A stretch of 64,000 nucleotides of DNA from Planococcus salinarum (GCF_007004625.1 NZ_VIFV01000019.1:1-64000); one strand, 5' to 3'. Shown: positions 47,513 through 55,740, numbered from the stretch's first letter. Translations and numbers: made by a program. Notes: a model not told the origin generated them from the letters alone.

Positions 47513-48025
47513 TCATCCGCCTTTTAACCGATTTACTTGAAAAGCGGCATATTGTGTAATTTGCCGCAAAGTACGGAATTCGGTGCGGATGGTGATGTGA
47601 GCTGCCGCCTTGTAATGCGGATAGCGGGATTTGTATAGAGTCTCAATCTGCTCTTTGGTAGAGTTAACGACAATGGGCCGTTTCGGATCTTTATGAATCC
47701 GCCGCCAAATTTCGCGGAACGGTGCGTCGAGAAACAGCACAAGACCCGTCCGGCGCATGATCTTGCGGTTGATTTCCCGCATAGCAACACCGCCGCCTGT
47801 GGAAATGATGCATTCCTCTTCCTTCAGGTTTTGCAGGAATTGCGTTTCCAGCCCCCTGAAATACGCCTCTCCGTGATTTTCGAATATCTGCGCGACAGTC
47901 ATGCCCATCTGCCGCGCAATTTCCTTGTCCATATCGTAATAAGGCATCTTCAGTACAAAACTGAGCCTTCTGCCCACTGCGCTTTTGCCGCATCCCATGA
48001 ATCCGACCAAATATATTCTTTTCAT
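47513..48025 (-). CDS. aroK: Shikimate kinase
   Basis: 170-aa P-loop kinase making shikimate-3-phosphate. Walker A GFMGCGKS (8-15), DMDKEI, shikimate-binding Arg in AYFRGLETQFL, and the STGGG motif of the family. Start 48025 gives KRIYLVGFMGCGKS and has GGGTGG upstream. It follows comGG by 23 bp in the same direction and may be partly read from the comG operon. Confidence 0.93.
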   Translation of the reverse strand: MKRIYLVGFMGCGKSAVGRRLSFVLKMPYYDMDKEIARQMGMTVAQIFENHGEAYFRGLETQFLQNLKEEECIISTGGGVAMREINRKIMRRTGLVLFLDAPFREIWRRIHKDPKRPIVVNSTKEQIETLYKSRYPHYKAAAHITIRTEFRTLRQITQYAAFQVNRLKGG

Positions 48026-48048
48026 CCAACCACCCGATACTACCCTAA

Positions 48049-48252
48049 TCACTCAGGAATTTTATTTTTCTCGATTTCTGCCAGTAGTTGTATAGTAGCA
48101 TGCCGGTGCATATTTTCCAATGCGTCATATGTTTTATAATGCTGGCCATATACAGCCCCGGCGTGCGACATGACGATTAATGCCGACAGAAAAAATATGA
48201 GAGAGACAGGATAGACGGCGGCTTTCTCCGACTTAAGGACTTGTAATGGCAT
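48049..48252 (-). CDS. comGG: ComGG-like competence pseudopilin (short)
   Basis: 67 aa, last gene of the comG cluster. N-terminal hydrophobic helix after a short polar lead (PLQVLKSEKAAVYPVSLIFFLSALIVM), then a polar helical tail. No sequence recognition beyond this; identity rests on position and layout. B. subtilis ComGG is nearly twice as long, so this is a short version. Start at 48252 with AGAGGG upstream; overlaps comGF by 20 bp. Confidence 0.6.
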   Translation of the reverse strand: MPLQVLKSEKAAVYPVSLIFFLSALIVMSHAGAVYGQHYKTYDALENMHRHATIQLLAEIEKNKIPE

Positions 48253-48685
48253 ACTCGGCCCTCTCTTCCAAGCCATTCGACAGCAGCGCCGTGATGTGCA
48301 GCACATCCCCTTCCACGCTGAAACTGCAACGGCTGATACCCGTCATCATAATTTCATGTCCCTGGTTGTATTTTTGCTTGCGGATATATGTTCCATACAC
48401 TTCGATATCATATTCGACGCCGTTGCGGACAATCCTCAAACCCGTTCCCTCATTAATGATCCGAACAGAATCGGTGGCTGCCAGATAGCTTTGGAGGTCT
48501 GCCGTAAAAAGGCGCCACTCAATTTGCCCCGATTCCATACTCTTCATATATTCTGCTGAATACAAATAGAATAGGATGATGAGCGGCATCAGAGTCGCCA
48601 GCAGCAACAGATCAAGCAAAGCATTATAGTAAACAAAGCCTTGTTCCTTTGATGTTTCGGCGGTTCCCTTTTTTACTCTGCGCAT
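48233..48685 (-). CDS. comGF: Competence pseudopilin ComGF
   Basis: 150 aa. N-terminal region with a hydrophobic helix (about 18-45), then a beta-rich domain with the ComGF-type ending (YIRKQKYNQGHEIMMTGISRCSFSVEGDVLHI). It supports the DNA-uptake pseudopilus. Overlaps comGE by 13 bp and comGG by 20 bp. Confidence 0.8.
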   Translation of the reverse strand: MRRVKKGTAETSKEQGFVYYNALLDLLLLATLMPLIILFYLYSAEYMKSMESGQIEWRLFTADLQSYLAATDSVRIINEGTGLRIVRNGVEYDIEVYGTYIRKQKYNQGHEIMMTGISRCSFSVEGDVLHITALLSNGLEERAEYAITSP

Positions 48686-49005
48686 ACGGTCACCGGCATG
48701 AAGCGATAGTTGTTATAGGAAACGCACAATTCGCTGTTGAACTCCCACGTGTAAATAGTGCCATTCACCGCCCGCCGGCCGGATGATGAACCAGTCGCCA
48801 GAATTGTCCTGGCCGCTTCATGCATTGTCTCATAAGCCGTTGCCTGCATTTGCTTGTCATCCAGCGTCTGCTGCATTTTCTGCATTAACGGCAACAGCGT
48901 ACCAAAAAGCATGAAAATGATCATCAGGCTGAGCATTGTTTCAGCCCAGGATATGCCTTTTTCACCCAGAGAATACCACCCTTCCTTTGCCCAGATGGAC
49001 GACAA
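48673..49005 (-). CDS. comGE: Competence pseudopilin ComGE-like
   Basis: 110 aa with a prepilin-like N-terminal segment (GEKGISWAETMLSLMIIFMLF: Gly, then hydrophobic helix with Glu at +5). The TTG at 49005 has AAGGGAG nine bases upstream and overlaps comGD by 44 bp; an in-frame CTG nearer the GEKG motif is also possible. Identity from position and prepilin layout. Confidence 0.7.
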   Translation of the reverse strand: MSSIWAKEGWYSLGEKGISWAETMLSLMIIFMLFGTLLPLMQKMQQTLDDKQMQATAYETMHEAARTILATGSSSGRRAVNGTIYTWEFNSELCVSYNNYRFMPVTVCAE

Positions 49006-49366
49006 TCGTTATTTCTCCCTTGCTGGTACCGAACCGGAGCGTTCCTGAATCCATCACGGAGCCCGTCGACCAGTAAACGATTTCAGTCAAATTGCTTGTT
49101 GGTTTCAAAGTAACCGTCACTGGCATTTTCCGTGACGAAAGCGGGTTATAGATGTCTTTTACAATATCGTACCGGCCCAAGTCAGGCCGAAAGACCAGGG
49201 AAACGGAACTTCCCGAACGGTAGGCTTCACTTTGCGCAAAATAAATATCGTTTCTCAGCAGCTGGAAAAAACGCCGCTCTTCTTTCTCAGCAGAAATCTG
49301 GTTGTACGCCGGCAAACCGATGCCCATGCCCGCCATCAGAATTGCCAGGACGATGACAACTTCCAA
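48962..49366 (-). CDS. comGD: Competence pseudopilin ComGD (start codon abnormal)
   Basis: Conventional reading starts at TTG 49366 (134 aa), but in the same frame upstream the sequence continues as LNDRG then FSLLEVVIVLAILM, a full prepilin cleavage site (G/F with Glu at +5) that this start would destroy. No ATG, GTG or TTG lies in frame before it for at least 20 codons; three ATC codons at 49403-49411, behind a GGGG-containing stretch, are the nearest plausible non-standard starts. The rest is a normal ComGD-type pseudopilin. Overlaps comGE; comGC ends at 49387. Confidence 0.75.
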   Translation of the reverse strand: MEVVIVLAILMAGMGIGLPAYNQISAEKEERRFFQLLRNDIYFAQSEAYRSGSSVSLVFRPDLGRYDIVKDIYNPLSSRKMPVTVTLKPTSNLTEIVYWSTGSVMDSGTLRFGTSKGEITIVVHLGKGRVVFSG

Positions 49367-49386
49367 CAGCGAAAAGCCCCTGTCGT

Positions 49387-49707
49387 TTAAACTGCCGGTT
49401 CTGATGATGATACGACCCCATCCACAGAAATATTGACGACATCTCCGTTCGGGCAGTTTGTTTCATCCGCTTTCAAGTAGCCTGCCGCCACCAAGTCCGC
49501 CATCGTCGGAATCGCTTTTTCATCCATTCTGTAGGATTCCACCTGTCCCTGGACCATCTGGACAAATGCCTTGCAGCCTTTTTCGTCGACAGCGGACGTT
49601 TGTTTCGAAACATTTGGTATTGCAATAGCGATCAGAACGGTGATGATGAGCATGACAATCAACATTTCAATCAATGTAAAACCTTTTTGGTTTTTCAGTT
49701 TTTTCAT
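49387..49707 (-). CDS. comGC: Major competence pseudopilin ComGC
   Basis: 106 aa. Type IV prepilin leader KKLKNQKG then FTLIEMLIVMLIITVLIAIAI: cleavage after G9, Glu14 (+5). Two later cysteines (KGCKAF, ETNCPNG) could form the intramolecular disulfide known for ComGC. Start at 49707 has GAGGAGG upstream; overlaps the end of comGB region only slightly upstream. Confidence 0.93.
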   Translation of the reverse strand: MKKLKNQKGFTLIEMLIVMLIITVLIAIAIPNVSKQTSAVDEKGCKAFVQMVQGQVESYRMDEKAIPTMADLVAAGYLKADETNCPNGDVVNISVDGVVSSSEPAV

Positions 49708-49720
49708 TTTCAATTCCTCC

Positions 49721-50767
49721 TCAAATGGTATGGACCAAATTATACATCGGCAACAGGATCGCCAGATAAGCCGCGACAATACAGGCTGCTATAATGACGA
49801 AAAAGGTGGGTTGGATGATTTTCAGCCATTTTTGGGTTAGCTGTTCAATCTGCTCCATTTGCACCTCACTGTAGAGAATCAATTCCTTCCCCAGGTATCC
49901 GGTCAACTCCCCGTGCCGCAGAAATGCCGGCATATCTCCGGACAGAATGCCAATCCTTTCGACTGCCGTGGACATGGACTGTCCGAGAATGATTTCGGAT
50001 TCTGCGGCCACCGCAATATAGCGGATGACCTCATGGTGGTTCTGTTCGCGCAGCACCCGCAGGGATTCCTGCAAGGAGACTCCGCTGTGAATCAGCGTGC
50101 CAAGTTCCCGGGCAAGCAGGTGGGACCAATAGAGCCGGATATAGCTTCTGATAACCGGAATGCGCAAAAGCCAGTCAATTTGCCTCGTTACCGGCTGCAT
50201 CTTCAGCAGTTTCGAGAAAACTGCCGCTCCTGCCAGACAGATTGCCATAGCAGCGATAAACAGATCCGGCAATTTCAACAGGTATGCAGGCACTCCTTTG
50301 CCCCCATCTCCTGTTTGCAGCGACGCCATCAGCTCCGACAGATTCGGAACATAATTCATCCGAAAAAAAAGGAACAGCAACGAGGTGAACACAAGAAGCG
50401 ATACCGGATAGACTAGAATATTCTTCAATTTCATCCTCACCTGTTCCGTTCTCCCATAGCTTTTGGCGATGCTTTCCAGAGATTCCGACAAACGGCCATG
50501 ATGTTCCGCTATTTCGACCGGAAACAGCACACCCTCCCTGAAGCCGAGGAACCTCAACAATTCCGCTGCATTTCCGCCGCTTTTCAAAATTACGGTGAGT
50601 CCGGCTTCCGCAGCATCCAGTTGCTTGCTGTGGATGGGAAGCAGAAGATTCAGCGCAGTCGGCAGTAAATACCCCTCATTTAACAGGACAGCGAGCCGCG
50701 CAAGAAAACGGCCGCGTTCACGCAGGTGAATCTTCGGAGGTTGCTTCCTGGCGGTCAAACGCACCAA
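49721..50767 (-). CDS. comGB: Competence pilus platform protein ComGB
   Basis: 348-aa polytopic protein with two T2SSF/PilC domains and membrane helices at about 120-140, 168-188 and 320-342. It anchors pseudopilus assembly in the membrane. TTG start with AAGGGG six bases upstream; overlaps comGA by 50 bp. Confidence 0.9.
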   Translation of the reverse strand: MVRLTARKQPPKIHLRERGRFLARLAVLLNEGYLLPTALNLLLPIHSKQLDAAEAGLTVILKSGGNAAELLRFLGFREGVLFPVEIAEHHGRLSESLESIAKSYGRTEQVRMKLKNILVYPVSLLVFTSLLFLFFRMNYVPNLSELMASLQTGDGGKGVPAYLLKLPDLFIAAMAICLAGAAVFSKLLKMQPVTRQIDWLLRIPVIRSYIRLYWSHLLARELGTLIHSGVSLQESLRVLREQNHHEVIRYIAVAAESEIILGQSMSTAVERIGILSGDMPAFLRHGELTGYLGKELILYSEVQMEQIEQLTQKWLKIIQPTFFVIIAACIVAAYLAILLPMYNLVHTI

Positions 50768-51761
50768 TGGTCACCCCTTCCCGTATTTGCCCGGTGAACG
50801 AAAGGCGGTCGGGAAGTGCATAATCCCGGTTTTCCCTGGCAGCTGCCAGGGCTTCCGCCAATCGGTTGCCGTGCAGGATTTCATACAAAGCGCGATAAGA
50901 AGCTTGTTGATCGCCTATTTCAGCATAAACCGGCAATATACGCTGCGCAGAAACCGCTATCAAGGTCTGCGACATGTCTTCATGGGATATCCCCAGATCC
51001 TTCAGCCGGTGAATACAGCCCACAGAGTGTCTGGCATGGATCGTCGAGAAGACGAGATGGCCGGTCAAAGCTGCCCGAACAGCGATCTGTGCGGTTTCAG
51101 CATCCCGGATTTCGCCAATCATGATAATATCGGGATCGTGCCGGAGAATCGCCCTGAGTCCTGCGGCATAATCAAGGCCTGCTTTTTCATTGACCTGAAT
51201 CTGCAGGATTGCCTGGTTTTTCCGCTCCACTGGATCTTCCAGCGTAATGATGTTGCGGTTCAGTTTGTCGGAACAATGTTTCAGCAGAGAATACAGCGTT
51301 GTTGATTTACCGCATCCGGTTGGCCCCGTCAAAAGGATCAGCCCTTGACCGGCTTCTGACAGCTGTTCAAGCAGCCGCGCAGAATCCCGGAAAGCCGCAA
51401 GTTCGCGGATCGGCTTTGCCGCTTCATCCGGCATGATACGGATAACAATACTTTCTTTGGTCAACACGGAAGGCAATGTGGAGATACGAAAATAATAGGA
51501 TTTGTTTTCTAGAAGAAGATGGAAAGAGCCGGTTTGGGGTTTTCTTTTTTCACTCATGTCCAAAAGGGATAGGTATTTGAAATAAGCAATCATCCGACCG
51601 CCGAAATCAAAGGGGATTTGTGTCACTTGCCGCAAACCTTCGAAGGAGCGGAAAGAAACATTATAGCAAGAAGGTGCGGGTTGGATGTGGATATCGGTTG
51701 TGCCGCATTGGGCTGCTTTTTGCAGAAGATCGACACATTTTCTTTCGATAATTTCCTGCAT
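50718..51761 (-). CDS. comGA: Competence pilus ATPase ComGA
   Basis: 347-aa PilB/GspE-type hexameric ATPase driving pseudopilus assembly. Walker A GPTGCGKST, Asp box TLEDPVE, Walker B IIMIGEIRDAETA and His box TGHLVFSTIHA are intact. The tetracysteine zinc motif of GspE proteins is absent, as in ComGA. Start 51761 with AAGGAGG upstream. First gene of comGA-GB-GC-GD-GE-GF-GG, behind a ComK-type box. Confidence 0.94.
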   Translation of the reverse strand: MQEIIERKCVDLLQKAAQCGTTDIHIQPAPSCYNVSFRSFEGLRQVTQIPFDFGGRMIAYFKYLSLLDMSEKRKPQTGSFHLLLENKSYYFRISTLPSVLTKESIVIRIMPDEAAKPIRELAAFRDSARLLEQLSEAGQGLILLTGPTGCGKSTTLYSLLKHCSDKLNRNIITLEDPVERKNQAILQIQVNEKAGLDYAAGLRAILRHDPDIIMIGEIRDAETAQIAVRAALTGHLVFSTIHARHSVGCIHRLKDLGISHEDMSQTLIAVSAQRILPVYAEIGDQQASYRALYEILHGNRLAEALAAARENRDYALPDRLSFTGQIREGVTIGAFDRQEATSEDSPA

Positions 51762-51810
51762 AAACTCCTCCTTTATGAATTGGAACAGCGCCGCCCCGCT
51801 GTTCACACAT

Positions 51811-51895
51811 AGTATAACCATGCTTATGGGGGAAGGAAACAGTTTCTTCCAAAATAATTATTTGACCCCCTGTTTTCCGCCCAAAAATGATTTTT
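51811..51895 (-). promoter_or_regulatory. comG promoter with two ComK AT-boxes
   Basis: Two AT-boxes of the AAAA-N5-TTTT type: AAAAATGATTTTT (51883-51895, perfect) and AAAATAATTATTT (51851-51863, one mismatch), separated by 19 bp, close to the 18-bp K-box class. Downstream is a TTTCCT-17 bp-TATACT promoter (-35 at 51834-51839, -10 at 51811-51816) with a poor -35, as expected for ComK dependence. Confidence 0.7.
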
Positions 51896-51985
51896 GGACC
51901 ATCAGTACGTATTTGCAAATCCACTTCCCCAGTTTTTCATTTGCCAAATTACACCGGTTTGTCACAAAGAAAGACCAACTCGCGG

Positions 51986-52015
51986 TTTACACATCCACTC
52001 GTTTTCCTATATAAT
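51986..52015 (+). promoter_or_regulatory. Sigma-A promoter of yqgY
   Basis: TTTACA (51986-51991), 18-bp spacer, TATAAT (52010-52015), about 41 bp before the ATG. Confidence 0.7.
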
Positions 52016-52056
52016 AAACAGGAGATTATTGTGTAGTGTCAAAGGAGGGATTACCC

Positions 52057-52299
52057 ATGAATAACATGTTTAAATTAATGGGATGGTGGACTGGGATTTT
52101 TGCAGTTCTGTTTTATGTAGGCGATATGGTGGAAGTTTCTTTATTGATGGTTGCCAATACCGGCTTGTTCGTGCTTCTAGGATTCTTAAATATTTCTGAG
52201 CGTATGTATATGTATATCTTCGCAGCTTACTTAACAGTATTCTTCGTTGGCTTCACATACTACTCAACTTTCATCCATATTCCGGGTGGAGGACATTAA
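52057..52299 (+). CDS. yqgY: DUF2626 small membrane protein (YqgY)
   Basis: 80 aa with about three hydrophobic helices and the family phrase GWWTGIFAVLFYVGDM…LGFLNISERMYMYIF. Function unknown. AAAGGAGGG is well placed before the ATG at 52057; upstream in-frame sequence is not needed. Divergent from comGA and convergent with yqgX. B. subtilis has the same arrangement. Confidence 0.88.
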   Translation: MNNMFKLMGWWTGIFAVLFYVGDMVEVSLLMVANTGLFVLLGFLNISERMYMYIFAAYLTVFFVGFTYYSTFIHIPGGGH

Positions 52300-52315
52300 T
52301 CAACTTAATGAACAG

Positions 52316-52346
52316 AAAAAAGCGGCCAGCATTGGCCGCTTTTTTC
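52316..52346. terminator. Bidirectional terminator between yqgY and yqgX
   Basis: A perfect AAGCGGCCA / TGGCCGCTT stem with a GCAT loop is flanked by A and T runs. Confidence 0.92.
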
Positions 52347-52362
52347 TATTTGATCCCCTTAT

Positions 52363-53001
52363 TCAAATCTCTCTGAGAAACGGGTTGCTGCTGCTTTCAG
52401 CTGCAGGAGTTGTATCCGGTCCGTGGCCAGGGAACAGTACGGTTTCCGCAGGAAGCGTCAATAGTGATGACCGGATCGACTGCAATAGCTTCTTTTCAGA
52501 TCCACCGATAAGATCAGTCCTGCCTATGCTGCCGCGGAACAGGGTATCCCCCACAATGGCAAAGCCTTCTTCTTCAAAAGAGAAAGTGACACTGCCCGGG
52601 GAATGTCCCGGCGTATGCAGCACGTCCATTTGAAAAGACCCGATTGCCAGCTCTTTTTCATCCGTGAGCAGAATATCTGCCGCTTTTACCCGGTAATCCG
52701 GCACAGCGGCGTATTTGCCCGAACCATTCAGGTTAGGCCGGCCAAGCCAGTCCTGTTCGAGACTATGGAGATAAACCGGAATTCGATAGGATTCCCTGAC
52801 TTCGTCCACGGCCCCTATATGGTCGAAATGGGCATGTGTCAAAAGAATCCCCTGCGGAGAAAGACCGCGTTTTTTCAAAAGTCCCTGTATCTTATCCGCT
52901 TCTTCACCCGGATCAAATATGAGTGCTTCTTTTCTATCGTTCGAGACGATATAACAATTCGTCTGGACGGGACCAAGTTCCAATTGTTCAATTTTCAGCA
53001 T
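52363..53001 (-). CDS. yqgX: Metallo-beta-lactamase-fold hydrolase, glyoxalase II-like (YqgX)
   Basis: 212-aa MBL-fold hydrolase. HAHFDHIG metal motif, further ligands in HTPGHSPG, GDTLF and PGHGPDT. Closest in layout to hydroxyacylglutathione-hydrolase-like YqgX; the in vivo thiol substrate is unknown. GGAGGTG precedes the ATG at 53001. TATAAT at 53020-53025 (minus) may be its -10. Confidence 0.88.
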   Translation of the reverse strand: MLKIEQLELGPVQTNCYIVSNDRKEALIFDPGEEADKIQGLLKKRGLSPQGILLTHAHFDHIGAVDEVRESYRIPVYLHSLEQDWLGRPNLNGSGKYAAVPDYRVKAADILLTDEKELAIGSFQMDVLHTPGHSPGSVTFSFEEEGFAIVGDTLFRGSIGRTDLIGGSEKKLLQSIRSSLLTLPAETVLFPGHGPDTTPAAESSSNPFLREI

Positions 53002-53074
53002 TGATTTCACCTCCATCAGATTATATCATGCCTGCGGATCATTTGAATGTTCATGGGAATGCCATTTTTCACGC

Positions 53075-53103
53075 TCGACAAACTCTCCAAAATTCATTAC
53101 AAT
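53075..53103 (+). promoter_or_regulatory. Sigma-A promoter of yqgW
   Basis: TCGACA (53075-53080), 17-bp spacer, TACAAT (53098-53103), about 52 bp before the start. Confidence 0.65.
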
Positions 53104-53155
53104 AGTAGAGAACAAGACGGCACTGGCTGTTAATGTTGAAGGGAGTGTCCTATAT

Positions 53156-53341
53156 ATGGATTCAGGTTGGCTGTTAGTAATCATTTTTGGCCTCATTGCT
53201 ATTTTGGCAGCAGTAGGAACTGTACAGACATTGAAAAACAAAGAAGTATTAGGATTTTTATTTAATTTTGGAACTTTTGCTATTTTTGGAGCCTTTGCAG
53301 TAGCTACTGCAATCACTCAAGGTTTTCCAGCACCGATTTAA
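53156..53341 (+). CDS. yqgW: DUF2759 small membrane protein (YqgW)
   Basis: 61 aa with two hydrophobic helices around a short charged loop (TLKNKEVLG). Position between yqgX and ltaS-like yqgS and the layout fit DUF2759. Function unknown. GGGAG lies 10 bases before the ATG. Followed at once by a strong terminator. Confidence 0.85.
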   Translation: MDSGWLLVIIFGLIAILAAVGTVQTLKNKEVLGFLFNFGTFAIFGAFAVATAITQGFPAPI

Positions 53342-53345
53342 TTCA

Positions 53346-53382
53346 AAAAAACCTGCCGCAGACATCTGCGGCAGGTTTTTTT
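53346..53382 (+). terminator. Intrinsic terminator of yqgW
   Basis: An ACCTGCCGCAGA / CTGCGGCAGGT stem is flanked by A and T runs. Confidence 0.92.
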
Positions 53383-53404
53383 AGGAATATTTTCAGTGGA
53401 ACAT

Positions 53405-53440
53405 AAAAAAACGGATCCGGTTTTATGCGGATCCGTTTTT
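53405..53440 (-). terminator. Intrinsic terminator of the LtaS-like gene
   Basis: An ACGGATCC / GGATCCGT stem with a 10-base loop is followed by seven Ts on the minus strand, directly after the stop at 53443. Confidence 0.88.
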
Positions 53441-53442
53441 GT

Positions 53443-55356
53443 TTATTCGATTTCGTCGATGTTTTCTTCTGCTTCCTCCGTGAGAAGCGCTCCAGTCTCT
53501 TCATCGTAAAATCTCAGCAAATCACCATTGATGATGGCTTCCGAGTAATCCAGTTGCTGCACTGAACGTTCGATGAACGGTTCACAGGCAACAGGATCAT
53601 CGATTTCCCCTGTTTCGCTGTCATAACAGGTTCCTGCGGCGTATACGTTTTCGTCAGTTACAAAGCGGCCATCACGGAACACTGTGAATTCTTCGTACTC
53701 TTCCGAAAACAGGTCGTCACCGAATTGAATATCATCATCTGATTCCAAGCCCATCAGGTTCAGAATCGTTGGACGCATATCAATTTGGCCGCTGACTTTT
53801 TCGTCGACATAGCCTTCGCCGTATCCAGGGATGTGCACAAACATCGGCACTTTCTGAAGTTGGGCATTTTCATAAGGTGTGATTTCCTTGCCAAGATATT
53901 GGGACATCGCCTCGTTATGATTTTCGGAGATACCATAATGGTCGCCGTACATAACGATTATGGAGTTTTCATACAATCCTTTTTCCTTCAGATCATCAAA
54001 TAACTCCTTGACCGCTTCGTCAAGATATCTTGCGGTCTGGAAATATCGGTTTAATGTACCGGAATTTGAATCGAATTCGGAGATGTACTTGTCTTCCTCA
54101 TCCAAATAGAAAGGATGATGGTTGGTTAATGTGATTAACCGGCTATAGAACGGCTGAGGCATTTCGGCCATATGCTCGACCGACTGCTCCATGAAAGGAG
54201 TATCCTTCATCCCCCAGTTCACAGCTTCGCCTTCTCCGATAGTAAAGCTTGCAACATCCTGGAATTCATCAATGTCCATGGCTTTGTACATGATATCGCG
54301 GTTCCAGAAGCTCCCCGTATTGGCATGCTGCACATTCGTGAAATATCCATTTTCGCCTAATTTCTCCGCCATCGAATTATAGGTGTTTCCGCTGTGGGTG
54401 AAGAATACAGCACTGCCTCCCCGCGGATAAAGGGAATTTTCCAAAAGGAACTCCGAATCGGACGTTTTCCCGAGGCCCGTCTGGTGATAGAAATTAGGGA
54501 AATAAATCGTATCTTCATCTTTTGTCAGATCGTTCATGAATGGCGTAATGGTCTCGCCGTTCATTTCGTTATTCATCACAAAAGTCTGAAGCGATTCAAG
54601 CGTGACTACGATCAGATTGCGGTCTTCAGCAATGCCGTGCATCTCCTCGGATGGTTCTGCCTGTGTGGAGCTGACATAATTGGTCACTTCCACCAATTCA
54701 GAACCGTTCGCCAATGCACGCTGAGCCTGAGATTTCGACTGGACATAAACATCATACAGATGATAATTATACATCCCGATATTTTTGACCAGCATTTCAC
54801 GGTCGAAACTGCGGGTCAACAATTGTGGACGTTCAGCTTCCGCAAGCCCGAGGTTAAAGAACATCAAAGCGGCGGACAGGATGAAGTAAGCTTTTCTCTG
54901 CACTGAAGAAATGTTTGAAGTGATTTTGACTGTCGGCAGGAATTTAACCGCCAGCAGGACGATTAAAAAGTCAGAGAAATAGAAGATGTCTGTCCAGAAA
55001 ATACTGGCTGCCGCACTGGATTTCAGATCGCCAAAATTCTGTGTCTGAAAAAGCAGTGGCAACGTGATAAAATCACTGAAAAACCGGTAAAACGCCACAT
55101 TCCCGTACAGGATGGCCGAAGTGATTAAAGTCATGGCCAGCAAATAGCGGTTTTTCGCCTTTTCACTCTTGAAGAACAGCACTGCTCCGTAGAGAAACAG
55201 CAGCAGGCTCAGAGGGTTTATAAATAAGATGAACTCCTGCAATGCATTGTCAATGGTGATTGAAAATGCAGTCTTATACACAATGTAGGTTTTTAACCAC
55301 GTTGCGATGATTGCGATTGCAAGAATCGAATGTTTTGGCCATTCTTTTTTCAACAT
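53443..55356 (-). CDS. Lipoteichoic acid synthase-family protein (LtaS/YqgS type)
   Basis: 637 aa: five N-terminal membrane helices (about 10-170), then an extracellular sulfatase-like catalytic domain. Metal/catalytic residues: E254 (VVTLESLQ), nucleophile T298 in HQTGLGKTSDSEF, and GDHYGISENH further on. It transfers glycerol-phosphate from phosphatidylglycerol to the lipoteichoic-acid chain or primer. A likely processing region lies near residues 205-217. By position it is YqgS, one of several LtaS paralogues in B. subtilis. AGGAGG precedes the ATG at 55356. Upstream are an ECF-type promoter and a 16-codon leader ORF. Confidence 0.92.
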   Translation of the reverse strand: MLKKEWPKHSILAIAIIATWLKTYIVYKTAFSITIDNALQEFILFINPLSLLLFLYGAVLFFKSEKAKNRYLLAMTLITSAILYGNVAFYRFFSDFITLPLLFQTQNFGDLKSSAAASIFWTDIFYFSDFLIVLLAVKFLPTVKITSNISSVQRKAYFILSAALMFFNLGLAEAERPQLLTRSFDREMLVKNIGMYNYHLYDVYVQSKSQAQRALANGSELVEVTNYVSSTQAEPSEEMHGIAEDRNLIVVTLESLQTFVMNNEMNGETITPFMNDLTKDEDTIYFPNFYHQTGLGKTSDSEFLLENSLYPRGGSAVFFTHSGNTYNSMAEKLGENGYFTNVQHANTGSFWNRDIMYKAMDIDEFQDVASFTIGEGEAVNWGMKDTPFMEQSVEHMAEMPQPFYSRLITLTNHHPFYLDEEDKYISEFDSNSGTLNRYFQTARYLDEAVKELFDDLKEKGLYENSIIVMYGDHYGISENHNEAMSQYLGKEITPYENAQLQKVPMFVHIPGYGEGYVDEKVSGQIDMRPTILNLMGLESDDDIQFGDDLFSEEYEEFTVFRDGRFVTDENVYAAGTCYDSETGEIDDPVACEPFIERSVQQLDYSEAIINGDLLRFYDEETGALLTEEAEENIDEIE

Positions 55357-55438
55357 CCAGCACATCCTCCTCTTGATGCCTTTTCCAAAGTTACATTTTT
55401 CATTGGGTATCAAATCCGTTTCATTTGAATGTAAAAAA

Positions 55439-55489
55439 TCAGTAAATCATTTTCCGTTTATACTTTAAAGATTTATACTGCCTCAACAT
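55439..55489 (-). CDS. Possible 16-codon leader peptide ahead of the LtaS-like gene
   Basis: ATG at 55489 to TGA at 55439 encodes the very basic peptide MLRQYKSLKYKRKMIY. AGAGG is nine bases upstream. It lies between the ECF-type promoter and the synthase start at 55356. Too short to be sure it is translated. Confidence 0.35.
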   Translation of the reverse strand: MLRQYKSLKYKRKMIY

Positions 55490-55505
55490 ACTACTTACCC
55501 TCTAG

Positions 55506-55533
55506 TAGACGGATGAAACACCAAAAAGTTTCA
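55506..55533 (-). promoter_or_regulatory. ECF-sigma (SigM/SigW-type) promoter of the LtaS-like gene
   Basis: Minus-strand TGAAAC (55528-55533), exactly 16-bp spacer, CGTCTA (55506-55511). This is the classic cell-envelope-stress ECF pattern TGAAAC-N16-CGTC. It lies 150 bp before the synthase start, in a 192-bp gap. Confidence 0.8.
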
Positions 55534-55548
55534 AAACCTGCCCAAAAT

Positions 55549-55740
55549 TCAGCGTTTTTTATTTTGCTCGCTCCGCAGGATCAGCAAGGCAGCAGAAAAT
55601 TCCTTAGCGCTGATAAACTGCAGCCGGTAAAGCTCCCTGATTTCTTCTTCCATTAAATGAAGGTCGGCCTTACGATCGGCTGTGTAAATGATTGTTCCGT
55701 ACCTTTTCAGCAACTGCATGACATCGTACAGGCTTTTCAT
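55549..55740 (-). CDS. yqgQ: YqgQ family protein (DUF910)
   Basis: 63-aa helical protein beginning KSLYDVMQLLKRYGTIIYT, typical of the YqgQ/DUF910 family; possibly nucleic-acid binding, function not established. Start at 55740 with AGGTGGAG just upstream; overlaps the cyclo-ligase stop by 4 bp. In B. subtilis gluP precedes and glcK follows; both are absent here. Confidence 0.88.
   Translation of the reverse strand: MKSLYDVMQLLKRYGTIIYTADRKADLHLMEEEIRELYRLQFISAKEFSAALLILRSEQNKKR

Noticed and set aside
49383-49392. TTTAAAC heptamer at the comGC stop as a -1 frameshift site
   Set aside because: The heptamer is in the comGD frame, not the comGC frame, so a standard slippery read-through does not work.
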